A DNA stretch of 64,000 nucleotides from Rhizobium jaguaris (GTDB lineage: Bacteria; Pseudomonadota; Alphaproteobacteria; Rhizobiales; Rhizobiaceae). The stretch covers positions 3,833,501-3,897,500 of the forward strand of contig NZ_CP032694.1 in assembly GCF_003627755.1 (NCBI RefSeq), written 5' to 3'. The notes beneath the pieces were generated by a model. That model was given only the letters and a program-made list of their open reading frames with translations. It was not told where the DNA came from and made no database searches. Of the stretch, positions 35,641-43,476 are shown in pieces. Within the stretch, counting starts at the first letter, position 1, and each line of letters starts with the position of its first letter. Made by a program: the position numbers and the translations under genes.

Positions 35641-36957
35641 TCACTTTATCGCGCCTTTGACCGCCCCGACTTCAGGGGTGCGGCCAAAGAGCGTTGAAAT
35701 GACGATGAGGGTGACGACCGACATGGCTGCCATCAATGCCAGCCAATAGAGGCCGTCGTCGAAATTGCCGGTCGAGTCATGGATCATACCGATCACCCAG
35801 GGATTGACGACGCTGGAAATATTGCCGAGCGCATTGATCAGGGCAATGCCGCCAGCTGCCGCAGCCCCGCTGAGGATTGCAGTCGGCAGACCCCAGAACA
35901 CCGGCATGGCGCCGAAGACGCCGAAGGCGGCAATGCAGAGCATCAACAGTTTGACCGTCGGATCGGTGCTGGCGGCCGAGCCTACGAGGCCGATGATCGA
36001 AATGATCAGAGCGGTGTAATTGGCAAGGCGGCGCTTGCCGGGGCGGTCCGCGAGACGGCCGAGCAACAACATGCCGGCGATCCCGAAGAGATAGGGGATT
36101 GCCGCGACGAAACCGGTCTGCATCTGGCTGAAGCCAAAGCCCTTCAGGATCAATGGCAGGAATGTGCTGACGGCGCCGTTGAGATTGGTGAGGCCGTAGT
36201 ACATCAGGCAGAACAGCAGAACCTGCGGGCTGAGGAGCGCTGCCAGCAACTGTTTGCCATGGCCGCTGCCGCTGAGGGCCGCGCGCTCACGCTGCTCCCG
36301 GTCCAGCCGCGCCATCAGCCAATTGCGTTCGGCTGGCTCCAGGAACGTCGCTTCCTTCGGGCCGCTTGGCAGGATGAAGGGAATGAGTACCGCAACGACC
36401 AGCGCCGGCAGGCCTTCCAGCAGATACATCCACTGCCAGCCATGCAGGCCGAGGATGCCATCGAGCTCGAGAAGCAGCGTCGATACCGGCGTACCGATGA
36501 CCAGCGAGATCGGAATGCCGGCCATGAAGGCGCTGATGATGCGGCCGCGATAGGCCGACGGATACCAGAGCGTCAGGTAGAAGACGACGCCTGGAAAGAA
36601 ACCGGCCTCGGCCGCGCCCAGAAGCGCGCGCAGCACGTAAAGGCTGTTGGCATTCCAGACGAACGCATGGGCGGCGGCCAGAAGCCCCCAGGTCAGCATG
36701 ATGCGGGCAATCCACCAACGCGCGCCGAAGCGCTGGAGCGCCAGGTTGGAGGGAATTTCAAGCAGCACATACGGCACGAAGAACACGCTGGCGGCAAAAC
36801 CGAAAGCGGTCATCGACAGGCCGAGATCCTGATTCATGGTCAGCGCCGCGACGCCGACATTGGCACGATCGAGGATCGCGATGAAATACGAAAATATAAG
36901 AATGGGCAGCAGACGCCATGTCAGCTTGCGAATAATCGTTTCTTCGGAAACAGCCAT
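35641..36957 (-). CDS. MFS transporter, anion:cation symporter (ACS) family, sugar-acid importer
   Basis: The 438-residue protein has 12 membrane segments and the family motif set: LDRANVGVAALTMNQDLGL in segment 1 and FGAARWW-like sequences before segment 4, with GAAEAGFFPGVVFYL in segment 4, typical of tartrate, galactonate and other hexuronate/aldonate transporters. The ATG at 36957, with AGGAGGAG at correct spacing, gives the family start; the longer frame to 37137 lies in the operator region and is rejected. It imports the substrate of the dehydratase encoded downstream (inference). Confidence 0.9.
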   Translation of the reverse strand: MAVSEETIIRKLTWRLLPILIFSYFIAILDRANVGVAALTMNQDLGLSMTAFGFAASVFFVPYVLLEIPSNLALQRFGARWWIARIMLTWGLLAAAHAFVWNANSLYVLRALLGAAEAGFFPGVVFYLTLWYPSAYRGRIISAFMAGIPISLVIGTPVSTLLLELDGILGLHGWQWMYLLEGLPALVVAVLIPFILPSGPKEATFLEPAERNWLMARLDREQRERAALSGSGHGKQLLAALLSPQVLLFCLMYYGLTNLNGAVSTFLPLILKGFGFSQMQTGFVAAIPYLFGIAGMLLLGRLADRPGKRRLANYTALIISIIGLVGSAASTDPTVKLLMLCIAAFGVFGAMPVFWGLPTAILSGAAAAGGIALINALGNISSVVNPWVIGMIHDSTGNFDDGLYWLALMAAMSVVTLIVISTLFGRTPEVGAVKGAIK

Positions 36958-37055
36958 TTTCTCCTCCTGAGAATCTCTTTTGCGCCGCGGGCTCTTTGGA
37001 CCACGGCCCTCCCGCCGGCGCCTATGTCTTGTCCGGGCATTCACATGATCGAATT

Positions 37056-37071
37056 CCGGAAACGTTTCCGG
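37056..37071. promoter_or_regulatory. LacI-type operator, perfect 16-bp palindrome
   Basis: CCGGAAACGTTTCCGG is a perfect palindrome with a central CG, the form of LacI/GalR operators. It lies in the shared 178-base upstream region, 65 bases before the LacI ATG and 99 bases before the MFS ATG, and the symmetry extends outward (AATT on both sides with one extra base). Confidence 0.8.
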
Positions 37072-37135
37072 GAATTGCCATGACGACATGGGGATGTCAA
37101 GACGATCGGATCGATTCGCGACGATACGGAGCAGC

Positions 37136-38182
37136 ATGAAGAAGCCGCAGACAGTCGGTATCCGGGAATTGGCCGCTCATCTCGGGATGGCGATCAGCAC
37201 CGTTTCGCGCGCGATGAACGACCGCAGCGAAGTCAGCCCCGAAACGCGCAAGCGCATTCTCGCCGAAGCCGAGCGCCTGGGCTACCGGCCAAACCAATCG
37301 GGACGCAGCCTGCGCAGCGGCTCGACAAAGGCGATCGCGCTCACCATGCGTACCGATATCGGTCGCACCATGTCCGGCGAAACCTTCTTCATGGCGCTGA
37401 GCGAGGGATTGCAAAGCACGCTTGCCAATGTCGGCTATGATCTGATGATCCTGCCCTGTGCCTCCGATCAGGATGAAAACGAATTCCTCTATCGCGCCGT
37501 CGATCGCAGGCTCGCCGACGGCTTCATCATCTCCAACGTCCAGCGCATCGATCCACGCATAGACTATCTGAGAAAATGGCACATGCCTTTCGTCGCGCTC
37601 GGCAGCAGTGAGACCAAGGGCGATTATGCTGCGCTCGATCTCGATTTTGCCGGGGTCGCCGAGGCCTCGGTGCAGCGGTTGACGACACGGGGGCACAAAC
37701 GCATCCTGCTCGGCCTGACTGCGCAGGAAACAAACAACAACTACGTCTTTCTGGCAGGCTTCAAGGCCGGGCTGGAAAAATCGGGCCTCGCCTTCGATGA
37801 AAGGCTGGTGCTGCGCCTGCACGACCGCATTTCCGGCGGGTACGAACTGGCCTCCACACTGCTTGCAATGGACGACCGGCCGACAGCCGCGCTCCTTATC
37901 CAGGAAACGATGGCGATGGGCTTCTACCAGCGGCTCGGCGAAGCCGGCCTGCAACCCGGCAAGGACCTCGCCGTCATCGGTTTTCGCGAAAATCCGGTCT
38001 GCCGCTACCTGACACCTTCGCTGACAAGCTTCCGCATCGATCTCAAACACTACGGCGCCCGCCTCGGCGAGATAATCATCGCCGAACTCGACGCCGCGGC
38101 GAAAGGCGCCGACCGCAGCGATTTCATCCGCGAAGTATGGCCGATGGGATTGGTTCCTGGAAAAAGCGACGAGGCGGCTTAG
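37136..38182 (+). CDS. LacI family transcriptional regulator of the sugar-acid operon
   Basis: The helix-turn-helix reads IRELAAHLGMAISTVSRAMN, followed by the LacI hinge helix and a ligand-binding domain (348 residues). The chosen ATG has ACGGAG upstream. It is divergent from the MFS-dehydratase operon, and a perfect palindrome between them is the likely operator for both. Its 3' end overlaps the convergent MarR gene by four bases. Confidence 0.92.
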   Translation: MKKPQTVGIRELAAHLGMAISTVSRAMNDRSEVSPETRKRILAEAERLGYRPNQSGRSLRSGSTKAIALTMRTDIGRTMSGETFFMALSEGLQSTLANVGYDLMILPCASDQDENEFLYRAVDRRLADGFIISNVQRIDPRIDYLRKWHMPFVALGSSETKGDYAALDLDFAGVAEASVQRLTTRGHKRILLGLTAQETNNNYVFLAGFKAGLEKSGLAFDERLVLRLHDRISGGYELASTLLAMDDRPTAALLIQETMAMGFYQRLGEAGLQPGKDLAVIGFRENPVCRYLTPSLTSFRIDLKHYGARLGEIIIAELDAAAKGADRSDFIREVWPMGLVPGKSDEAA

Positions 38183-38658
38183 GAACCAGCCTGCTCCTCC
38201 GACCCGGCAGCGGCGGCGTCGCTCTGCAGCTTGCCGAGTAATCTTTGCAAAGCCTGTTTGATCTGTTCGATCTCCTCGGAGCCGGAAATTTCGGCCCATC
38301 GTTCGTCGACAAGACGGCCCGTCGCCATCGCGATCGGCCGGACACCCTTGCCGCGTTCTGTGAGGAATACCAGCCGGCCCCGTCGGTCGTTGGGATCTGG
38401 CCGGCGCTCGACATAACCCAGCCGCTCGAGCTCCTCGACCGCTTGCGCCATCGTCTGCTTGCGCACATGTGCAAGCTTGGTGAGCTCGCTGACCTGAATA
38501 CCCTCGGGGCGGGCGAAGGTGAAAACATTGGCATGCGGCGGTCGGATATCGCCGAAACCGGCTTCATCCAGGGCGGCTTCGACGGCCTGCGTCCAATGCT
38601 GGTGTACGAGCCGCAGCAACAGGCCCAGGGGCGGACGGGAAGGAGCACATTTTTCCAT
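38179..38658 (-). CDS. MarR family transcriptional regulator
   Basis: The 159-residue protein has the winged helix of MarR (VSELTKLAHVRKQTMAQAVEEL and a wing RRPDPNDRRGRLVFLTERGK) flanked by dimerisation helices. It is divergent from the haloalkane dehalogenase-like gene with only 78 bases between start codons, in which two GGTACC-centred repeats lie. It should repress itself and the hydrolase gene until a ligand binds. Confidence 0.9.
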   Translation of the reverse strand: MEKCAPSRPPLGLLLRLVHQHWTQAVEAALDEAGFGDIRPPHANVFTFARPEGIQVSELTKLAHVRKQTMAQAVEELERLGYVERRPDPNDRRGRLVFLTERGKGVRPIAMATGRLVDERWAEISGSEEIEQIKQALQRLLGKLQSDAAAAGSEEQAGS

Positions 38659-38664
38659 GAGATA

Positions 38665-38707
38665 TAGACAGGTACCTGACTATTATGTTAGATAGACAGG
38701 TACCTTA
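38665..38707. promoter_or_regulatory. Two direct repeats, likely MarR operators
   Basis: TAGACAGGTACCT occurs at 38665-38677 and again at 38693-38705, 28 bases apart. Each copy has a GGTACC core, and the first extends to a CAGGTACCTG palindrome. They fill the space between the divergent MarR and hydrolase genes. Confidence 0.7.
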
Positions 38708-38736
38708 CCATTTCTTTTGAAGAAGGGATACCCGCC

Positions 38737-39597
38737 ATGCCCTCGATCGACCTGCTGGATTCGACTATCTTCTATGAGGATGCAGGGAGCGGAACTCCCT
38801 TCGTCTTCCTCCACGGCAATCCCACCTCGTCCTATCTCTGGCGGCATGTGTCTCCACATATCGGTGCGCCCGCTCGCCGCCTCGCGCCCGATCTCATCGG
38901 CATGGGCCGTTCGGGCAAACCAGATATCCCTTACGGCTTCGCTGATCACGCCCGTTATCTCGACGCCTGGTTCGACGCTCTCGAACTTACCGGCGTCGCG
39001 CTGGTCGGCCATGACTGGGGCGGCGCGCTGGCCTTCGATTGGGCGGCCCGCAATCCCGAACGGGTGCGGGGCATCGCCTTCATGGAAACCATCATTCGCC
39101 CGCTGACCTGGGACGATCTCCCGAATGCAAGGCCGCGCTACGAGGCGCTGCGCTCGCCGGGCACCGGCGAGGTCAAGATTCTCGACGAGAACTTCTTCAT
39201 CGAGCAGGCACTACCAGCAACCATTCTCAAAGGGCTGAGCGCGCAGGATCATGCCGCCTACCGCGCGCCCTACCCGACCCGCGAAAGCCGGCGGCCGCTG
39301 CTGGAATGGCCGCGCGCGATGCCGATCGAGGGCAGGCCGGCCGATGTCGTCTCCCGGATCGAAGCCTACGATGCCTGGCTGGCGGCGAGCGCGGATGTCC
39401 CAAAACTGCTCTTGACCTTCGACGGCCCGGCAGAAACCCTGCTCATCGGCGAGGCAATGACGGCCTGGTGCCGGGCGAACATCGCCAATCTGGACGTCGA
39501 AAATTGCGGCCCGGCCCGCCATGTCGCGCCGGAGGATCAACCCGAGGCAATTGCCGCGGCCATCTCCCGATGGGCGGATCGCCACGAACTCCGTTAG
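38737..39597 (+). CDS. Haloalkane dehalogenase-like alpha/beta hydrolase
   Basis: The 286-residue protein has HGNPTSS (Asn28 of the halide clamp), DLIGMGRSGKP, the nucleophile Asp93 followed by Trp94 in GHDWGG, and His262 in ARHVAPEDQP. Asn plus the Trp next to the nucleophile are the two halide-binding groups of class II haloalkane dehalogenases such as DhaA, which split carbon-halogen bonds. An Asp nucleophile is also found in epoxide hydrolases, but those lack this Asn/Trp pair and have lid tyrosines. Activity is therefore likely but unproven. AAGAAGGGA precedes the ATG. Controlled presumably by the divergent MarR. Confidence 0.85.
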   Translation: MPSIDLLDSTIFYEDAGSGTPFVFLHGNPTSSYLWRHVSPHIGAPARRLAPDLIGMGRSGKPDIPYGFADHARYLDAWFDALELTGVALVGHDWGGALAFDWAARNPERVRGIAFMETIIRPLTWDDLPNARPRYEALRSPGTGEVKILDENFFIEQALPATILKGLSAQDHAAYRAPYPTRESRRPLLEWPRAMPIEGRPADVVSRIEAYDAWLAASADVPKLLLTFDGPAETLLIGEAMTAWCRANIANLDVENCGPARHVAPEDQPEAIAAAISRWADRHELR

Positions 39598-39817
39598 AGG
39601 AACCTGACGGAGTTCGATGGAGAAACTGGAGATCCAGGATGGCCCGATAAATCCAGCTGCTGAGACTCATACGGCACGCAACCGAGTTCGCATGCCTTTC
39701 CGTCTCTCCTTTGCCGCGAATTTTTTCGAAGACAATCCATCGTTGACAAATGACGAGCAGACCATAATCTCCGCCTAAGCGTTTGCGATCGCCACTATTC
39801 TTTCGGAGATGAGGATC

Positions 39818-40708
39818 ATGCTGGCGAAATGCATGAGACGGTTGGTTCTGGCAGGCCTCATCCTTTGCGTCTCGGCATACCTGGCCGCCGCCGCACAAGC
39901 GCTCGACCTCATCGCTCAGAAGGGAACCGTCCGGATCGGTTATATTGCCGACGAGGCGCCGTTTTCCTTCAAGAAAAAGGACGGCAGCCCAGCGGGATAT
40001 ACCATCGATCTCTGCGGAAAGATTGCTGATGAGATCGGCAATAAGATTCCTAACGTGAAGCGGGAATACGTCGAAACCACCCTTGCCGATGGATTCAACG
40101 CCGTAAAAACCGGGCAGATCGATCTTCTATGCGGCGCAATCACCATCAATCTTGCAAGACGCGAGACCGTAGATTTTTCTCAATTGATCTTCCTGACCGG
40201 GGCAAGCGCGCTGCTGCGCAAGGATTCGCCCGAATATCTGCAGATACTCTTCCTCGATAAGCGCCCGGTGCGCACTGTGGACGCCCAATCGCCTAAAGCA
40301 AGTGTCATCGGCGTCCGTTCGGATACGACCACCGGCGCGACATTGCGTGAAGCGCTCGGCAACGATGTGCCGAAAACGCGGGTCGCGGATTTCGCGGCGC
40401 ATCAGGACGGTCTCGAAGCCCTCGAAGATCACAGGATCGACGCCTATTTCGCCGACCGGGCCCTCCTCATCAGCCTCGCCGGTCGAGCGCGCAATCGCGC
40501 GGCACTTGCGATCGGCAACCGCCTGTTCACGCATGAGCCCTATGGGATCGCGTTACCGCGAGACGATTCCACCTTTCGCCTTCTTGCGGACCAGGCGCTC
40601 ACCGCCTTCTATCAGTCAGATGATTTTCCGAAATTGCTGAAGACCTATTTCGGAGACGAGGCTCCAATTCTGCGCAGCGAAATACTGATGCAGTCCATTC
40701 CTCAATGA
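39818..40708 (+). CDS. Amino-acid-type solute-binding protein (family 3), orphan
   Basis: After a signal peptide (to about residue 30), the protein has the family 3 pattern: KGTVRIGYIADEAPFSFK, a GYTIDLCGKIADEI segment, and LLCGAITINLARRETVDFSQLIF. It binds a polar amino acid or similar solute in the periplasm. No permease or ATPase adjoins it, so it must serve a transporter encoded elsewhere or a sensor. The ATG at 39818 is preferred to one 9 bases earlier by spacing to GGAGA. Confidence 0.85.
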   Translation: MLAKCMRRLVLAGLILCVSAYLAAAAQALDLIAQKGTVRIGYIADEAPFSFKKKDGSPAGYTIDLCGKIADEIGNKIPNVKREYVETTLADGFNAVKTGQIDLLCGAITINLARRETVDFSQLIFLTGASALLRKDSPEYLQILFLDKRPVRTVDAQSPKASVIGVRSDTTTGATLREALGNDVPKTRVADFAAHQDGLEALEDHRIDAYFADRALLISLAGRARNRAALAIGNRLFTHEPYGIALPRDDSTFRLLADQALTAFYQSDDFPKLLKTYFGDEAPILRSEILMQSIPQ

Positions 40709-40791
40709 GGTCAGCCGCTTTTATCGGGGTGGTCGGTCGCACTTATGGTCGATTGGGGCATCCGTTGCCTGGTTGAGGGCTGGTTCGCAGC

Positions 40792-41829
40792 TTAATGAGC
40801 CACCGGCCCGTTCGCCTTCTTCCAAGCGGCGATGCCACCCTCGATATGACAGGCGGTCGACAGCCCGGCATCCTGGGCGGCCTGCACGGCCATCGCCGAT
40901 CGCTCGCCGAAAGCGCAATAGAACACGATCCGCTTGCCGGTGGCCGCCGCTAATTCATGCAGCATGCCGCCCGCGCTGATGTTTTCCAGCAAATCCGGAT
41001 AGGGTGCGTGCAGCGAGCCAGGGATCGTTCCATGCTTTTCGCGTTCGCCCTTCTCGCGCAGGTCGACGATCGCAATGTCAGGACTGCCGCGCAGCGCCAA
41101 TGCCTCGGTCGCCGAGACAGCCCAACCTTTACGCGCGATCTCATCCTGATGAAGACCGACGTGGACATTGGCTGGCACGGCCACATCCATCATCTTCGGA
41201 TTGGGAAGATGGAGGTTGTTCATGAGCTCGGCATATTCGTCCGCCGATCGAACTCTGAGGCGCGGATTGAACAGCCTCTCTTCGCCGATGGTGGAAACCG
41301 TATCGCCCTTGTAGTCGTGGGCCGGATAGACCAGCGTCTCGTCCGGCAATTTCAGAAGCTTGTTGAAGATCGAGTCATACTGCTGAAGCGGATTGCCGTT
41401 CTGGAAATCGGTACGTCCTGTGCCGCGAATGAGGAGCGTGTCACCCGTGAACACCCGGCCACCCATGAGGAAAGAATAGGAATCGTCCGTGTGGCCCGGC
41501 GTATAGAGCACATCCAGGCTCAAACCCTCAATCGAGACACGGTCGCCTTCCGTCACACGCATGGAAACGACGTCGGCAAGCGTCTGCTCGCCCATCACGG
41601 TAATGCAATGGGTGCGGTCGCGCAGCGCACCCAATCCGGTGATATGATCGGCATGCAAATGCGTGTCCACGGCCTTGACGAGCTTGAGATCAAGCTCGTT
41701 CACGAGCTGAAGATAGCGGTCGACCTTCTCGAGCACGGGATCGATGATCAGCGCCTCGCCACCCTTACGGCTGGCGATGAGATAGGTATAGGTACCGGAC
41801 ACGCTGTCGAAGAGCTGGCGGAAGATCAT
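40792..41829 (-). CDS. Persulfide dioxygenase-like MBL hydrolase fused to rhodanese
   Basis: Residues 1-235 are a metallo-beta-lactamase-fold domain of the ETHE1 type: THLHADH at 56-62, PGHTDDS, FTGDTLLIRG and PAHDYKG. Residues about 250-345 are a rhodanese with the active cysteine in FYCAFGERS (about 305). Such fusions (Blh/PRF type) oxidise glutathione persulfide to sulfite and transfer sulfane sulfur, clearing sulfide. The ATG at 41829 behind AAGGGTG is chosen. It follows the peroxiredoxin gene by 48 bases on the same strand. Confidence 0.9.
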   Translation of the reverse strand: MIFRQLFDSVSGTYTYLIASRKGGEALIIDPVLEKVDRYLQLVNELDLKLVKAVDTHLHADHITGLGALRDRTHCITVMGEQTLADVVSMRVTEGDRVSIEGLSLDVLYTPGHTDDSYSFLMGGRVFTGDTLLIRGTGRTDFQNGNPLQQYDSIFNKLLKLPDETLVYPAHDYKGDTVSTIGEERLFNPRLRVRSADEYAELMNNLHLPNPKMMDVAVPANVHVGLHQDEIARKGWAVSATEALALRGSPDIAIVDLREKGEREKHGTIPGSLHAPYPDLLENISAGGMLHELAAATGKRIVFYCAFGERSAMAVQAAQDAGLSTACHIEGGIAAWKKANGPVAH

Positions 41830-41877
41830 CGGCGACACCCTTGCGCAAATCCTGCCCCGCAAGAAGGGGCATCCTTA

Positions 41878-42540
41878 TTATCCCTTCGGCTGTGGAACGA
41901 TCCGAATGTAGGGTTTAGGCGCGTTCCATCCCTGCGGATATATGGTCTTGGCTTCGTCGTCGCTTACCGAACCGGCGATGATCACATCCTCGCCCTGCTT
42001 CCAATTCACCGGAGTAGCGACCCTGTGCTTCGCAGTAAGCTGGAGCGAGTCTATCACACGCAGGACCTCATCGAAATTGCGGCCTGTGGTCATCGGATAG
42101 ACGAGGATCAATTTGATCTTCTTGTCCGGGCCGACGACAAAGACGTTCCGCACCGTTTGATTGTCAGCCGGGGTGCGCTTGGTCGGATCGCCGGACACTG
42201 CTGCCGGCAGCATGCCGTAGAGCTTCGATACCGTATAATCGACATCGGCAATCATCGGGAAGTTCGGTGCAAAGCCCTGCGTCTCCTCGATGTCGCTCGC
42301 CCAGCCGGAATGACGGTCGAGCGGATCGACCGACAGACCGACAATTTTCACGCCACGCTTGTCGAATTCGGGTTTGATTCTGGCCATGTAGCCGAGCTCG
42401 GTGGTGCACACCGGCGTGAAATCTTTCGGATGCGAGAACAGGACGACCCAAGAATTATCGGCCCAGTCGTGAAATCGGATCTTGCCTTCAGTCGTTTCGA
42501 CCTCGAAATCCGGTGCGATATCATTGATTGCAAGTGTCAT
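41878..42540 (-). CDS. 1-Cys peroxiredoxin (Prx6 type)
   Basis: The peroxidatic cysteine is Cys45 in FTPVCTTELG, and the long C-terminal domain (to residue 220, ending PYIRIVPQPKG) is that of the Prx6/AhpE-like 1-Cys group. It reduces peroxides with an outside thiol. GGGAGGGG precedes the ATG. Together with the downstream persulfide dioxygenase-rhodanese gene it makes a two-gene sulfur/peroxide defence operon. Confidence 0.92.
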   Translation of the reverse strand: MTLAINDIAPDFEVETTEGKIRFHDWADNSWVVLFSHPKDFTPVCTTELGYMARIKPEFDKRGVKIVGLSVDPLDRHSGWASDIEETQGFAPNFPMIADVDYTVSKLYGMLPAAVSGDPTKRTPADNQTVRNVFVVGPDKKIKLILVYPMTTGRNFDEVLRVIDSLQLTAKHRVATPVNWKQGEDVIIAGSVSDDEAKTIYPQGWNAPKPYIRIVPQPKG

Positions 42541-42761
42541 GGTCCCCTCCCGTCGTAGACAAAATGGTTATCTGATCTTTCCCTCGGTATATTTATTGTA
42601 CATCTTCCTAATTTAGGCAACTGCAAACGGCGCGATGCTTTGATTTTCTCTCGCAAGACGAGCGCTTAACTTAAGGTGAGTTGAACAGAACTTTGAATAG
42701 CGGTTCCGAGCATCTGTTGCCGGATACGGCCGGCGCGATCGAATCGAAGCGATCGGCAAAA

Positions 42762-42794
42762 GAAAACCCCGCCACTTTGGGGGGATGGCGAGGT
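42762..42794 (-). terminator. Minus-strand terminator hairpin 1 of the intergenic series
   Basis: On the minus strand, ACCTCGCCA and TGGCGGGGT (one mismatch) pair around an 11-base loop and are followed by TTTTCTTTT. No protein gene ends here. Confidence 0.6.
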
Positions 42795-42843
42795 ATAAAG
42801 AATGTTATTACGATAACATAATATATCTATTCGCATAGGCAAC

Positions 42844-42882
42844 AAAAAAGCGCCCACCTGCTAAGCGGTGACAGGCGGGCGC
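42844..42882 (-). terminator. Minus-strand terminator hairpin 2
   Basis: GCGCCCGCCTG and CAGGTGGGCGC pair (one G-U) around an 11-base loop and are followed on the minus strand by TTTTTT. No protein gene ends here. Confidence 0.75.
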
Positions 42883-43045
42883 TAAAAAATCCAACGAGTT
42901 GAAGTTAAACGATAATTAAATATCGTCAATAGCTAAATAAAATTTGCCTAAATCGAGAAGGCGAAAAACGACCCGCACTTGACACCGCTCGCGTTTCTTT
43001 TGCCGTCCCTGATATAGGGACAGGCGCCAATATGAACCGATGATG

Positions 43046-43076
43046 AAAAAGCCCCGCCATTTGAATAAGGCGGGGC
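43046..43076 (-). terminator. Minus-strand terminator hairpin 3
   Basis: GCCCCGCC and GGCGGGGC form a perfect 8-bp stem with a 10-base loop, followed on the minus strand by TTTTT. It ends the best small-RNA candidate of this region. Confidence 0.85.
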
Positions 43077-43150
43077 AAGCGGGGAAAGCCCCCTCAGATA
43101 TGAGGAGGGAGCGCAGGCAATAAATCAGGACTATCCGAACTACACGAGGT
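43046..43150 (-). ncRNA. Candidate trans-acting small RNA with anti-Shine-Dalgarno motif (5' end approximate)
   Basis: Upstream of hairpin 3 the minus strand reads GCTCCCTCCTCATATC and then a short stem (CCCCCTCAG region) before the terminator. The CTCCCTCCTC stretch is complementary to Shine-Dalgarno sequences. Rhizobia have small RNA families, notably alpha-r14 (NfeR), with unpaired CCUCCUCCC motifs and a GC-rich terminator, often in several copies. The resemblance is by motif and layout only; the 5' end is a guess. Confidence 0.5.
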
Positions 43151-43181
43151 CAGTTCCGACCAATGCGGTACGGTGTGAATG

Positions 43182-43209
43182 AAAAAGCTCCTTGCCCATT
43201 TTGAGGAGC
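43182..43209 (-). terminator. Minus-strand terminator hairpin 4
   Basis: GCTCCT and AGGAGC pair around an 11-base loop and are followed on the minus strand by TTTTTC. No protein gene ends here. Confidence 0.6.
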
Positions 43210-43476
43210 GGACAACCGCGACGGGCGAGCTTATAAGAAGGTTCGAAAGCAGGATTGCTCGATCCCCACAGCCGATCGCCTGCCATAAAGGCCGGCGCGC
43301 CTCGATCGAACGATCAAAGGCTGCTCTCGCAGGAAGCAGCGAACACGTGTAGAATTTTGGGCCCGGGGCGATGAATTCAGGCGGTTTGCAGGCGTCCGGC
43401 AACGCGGTTGGGGGGATGATATGATGACATTGGTTATCGCTTTGCAGCTACAGCTCTCGGCGCGGCCGTCATTCCC

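Larger units (their letters stand above)
42541..43476. other. 936-base region without a protein gene, rich in minus-strand terminators
   Basis: The short frames here are not supported by start sites or composition. The region holds the promoter of the peroxiredoxin gene at its left and, between 42762 and 43209, four separate hairpins each followed by T-runs on the minus strand (listed separately). That density suggests several short untranslated minus-strand transcripts. The right end (43210-43476) shows nothing I can name. Confidence 0.6.

Noticed and set aside
42979..43017. TTGACA followed by a TGATAT on the plus strand, a possible promoter
   Set aside because: The spacing of about 24 bases is far from the usual 16-18, so it is not a credible sigma-70 promoter.
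43094..43402. A 102-codon minus-strand frame in the intergenic region
   Set aside because: No ribosome binding site, no family motif, and it spans one of the terminator hairpins.
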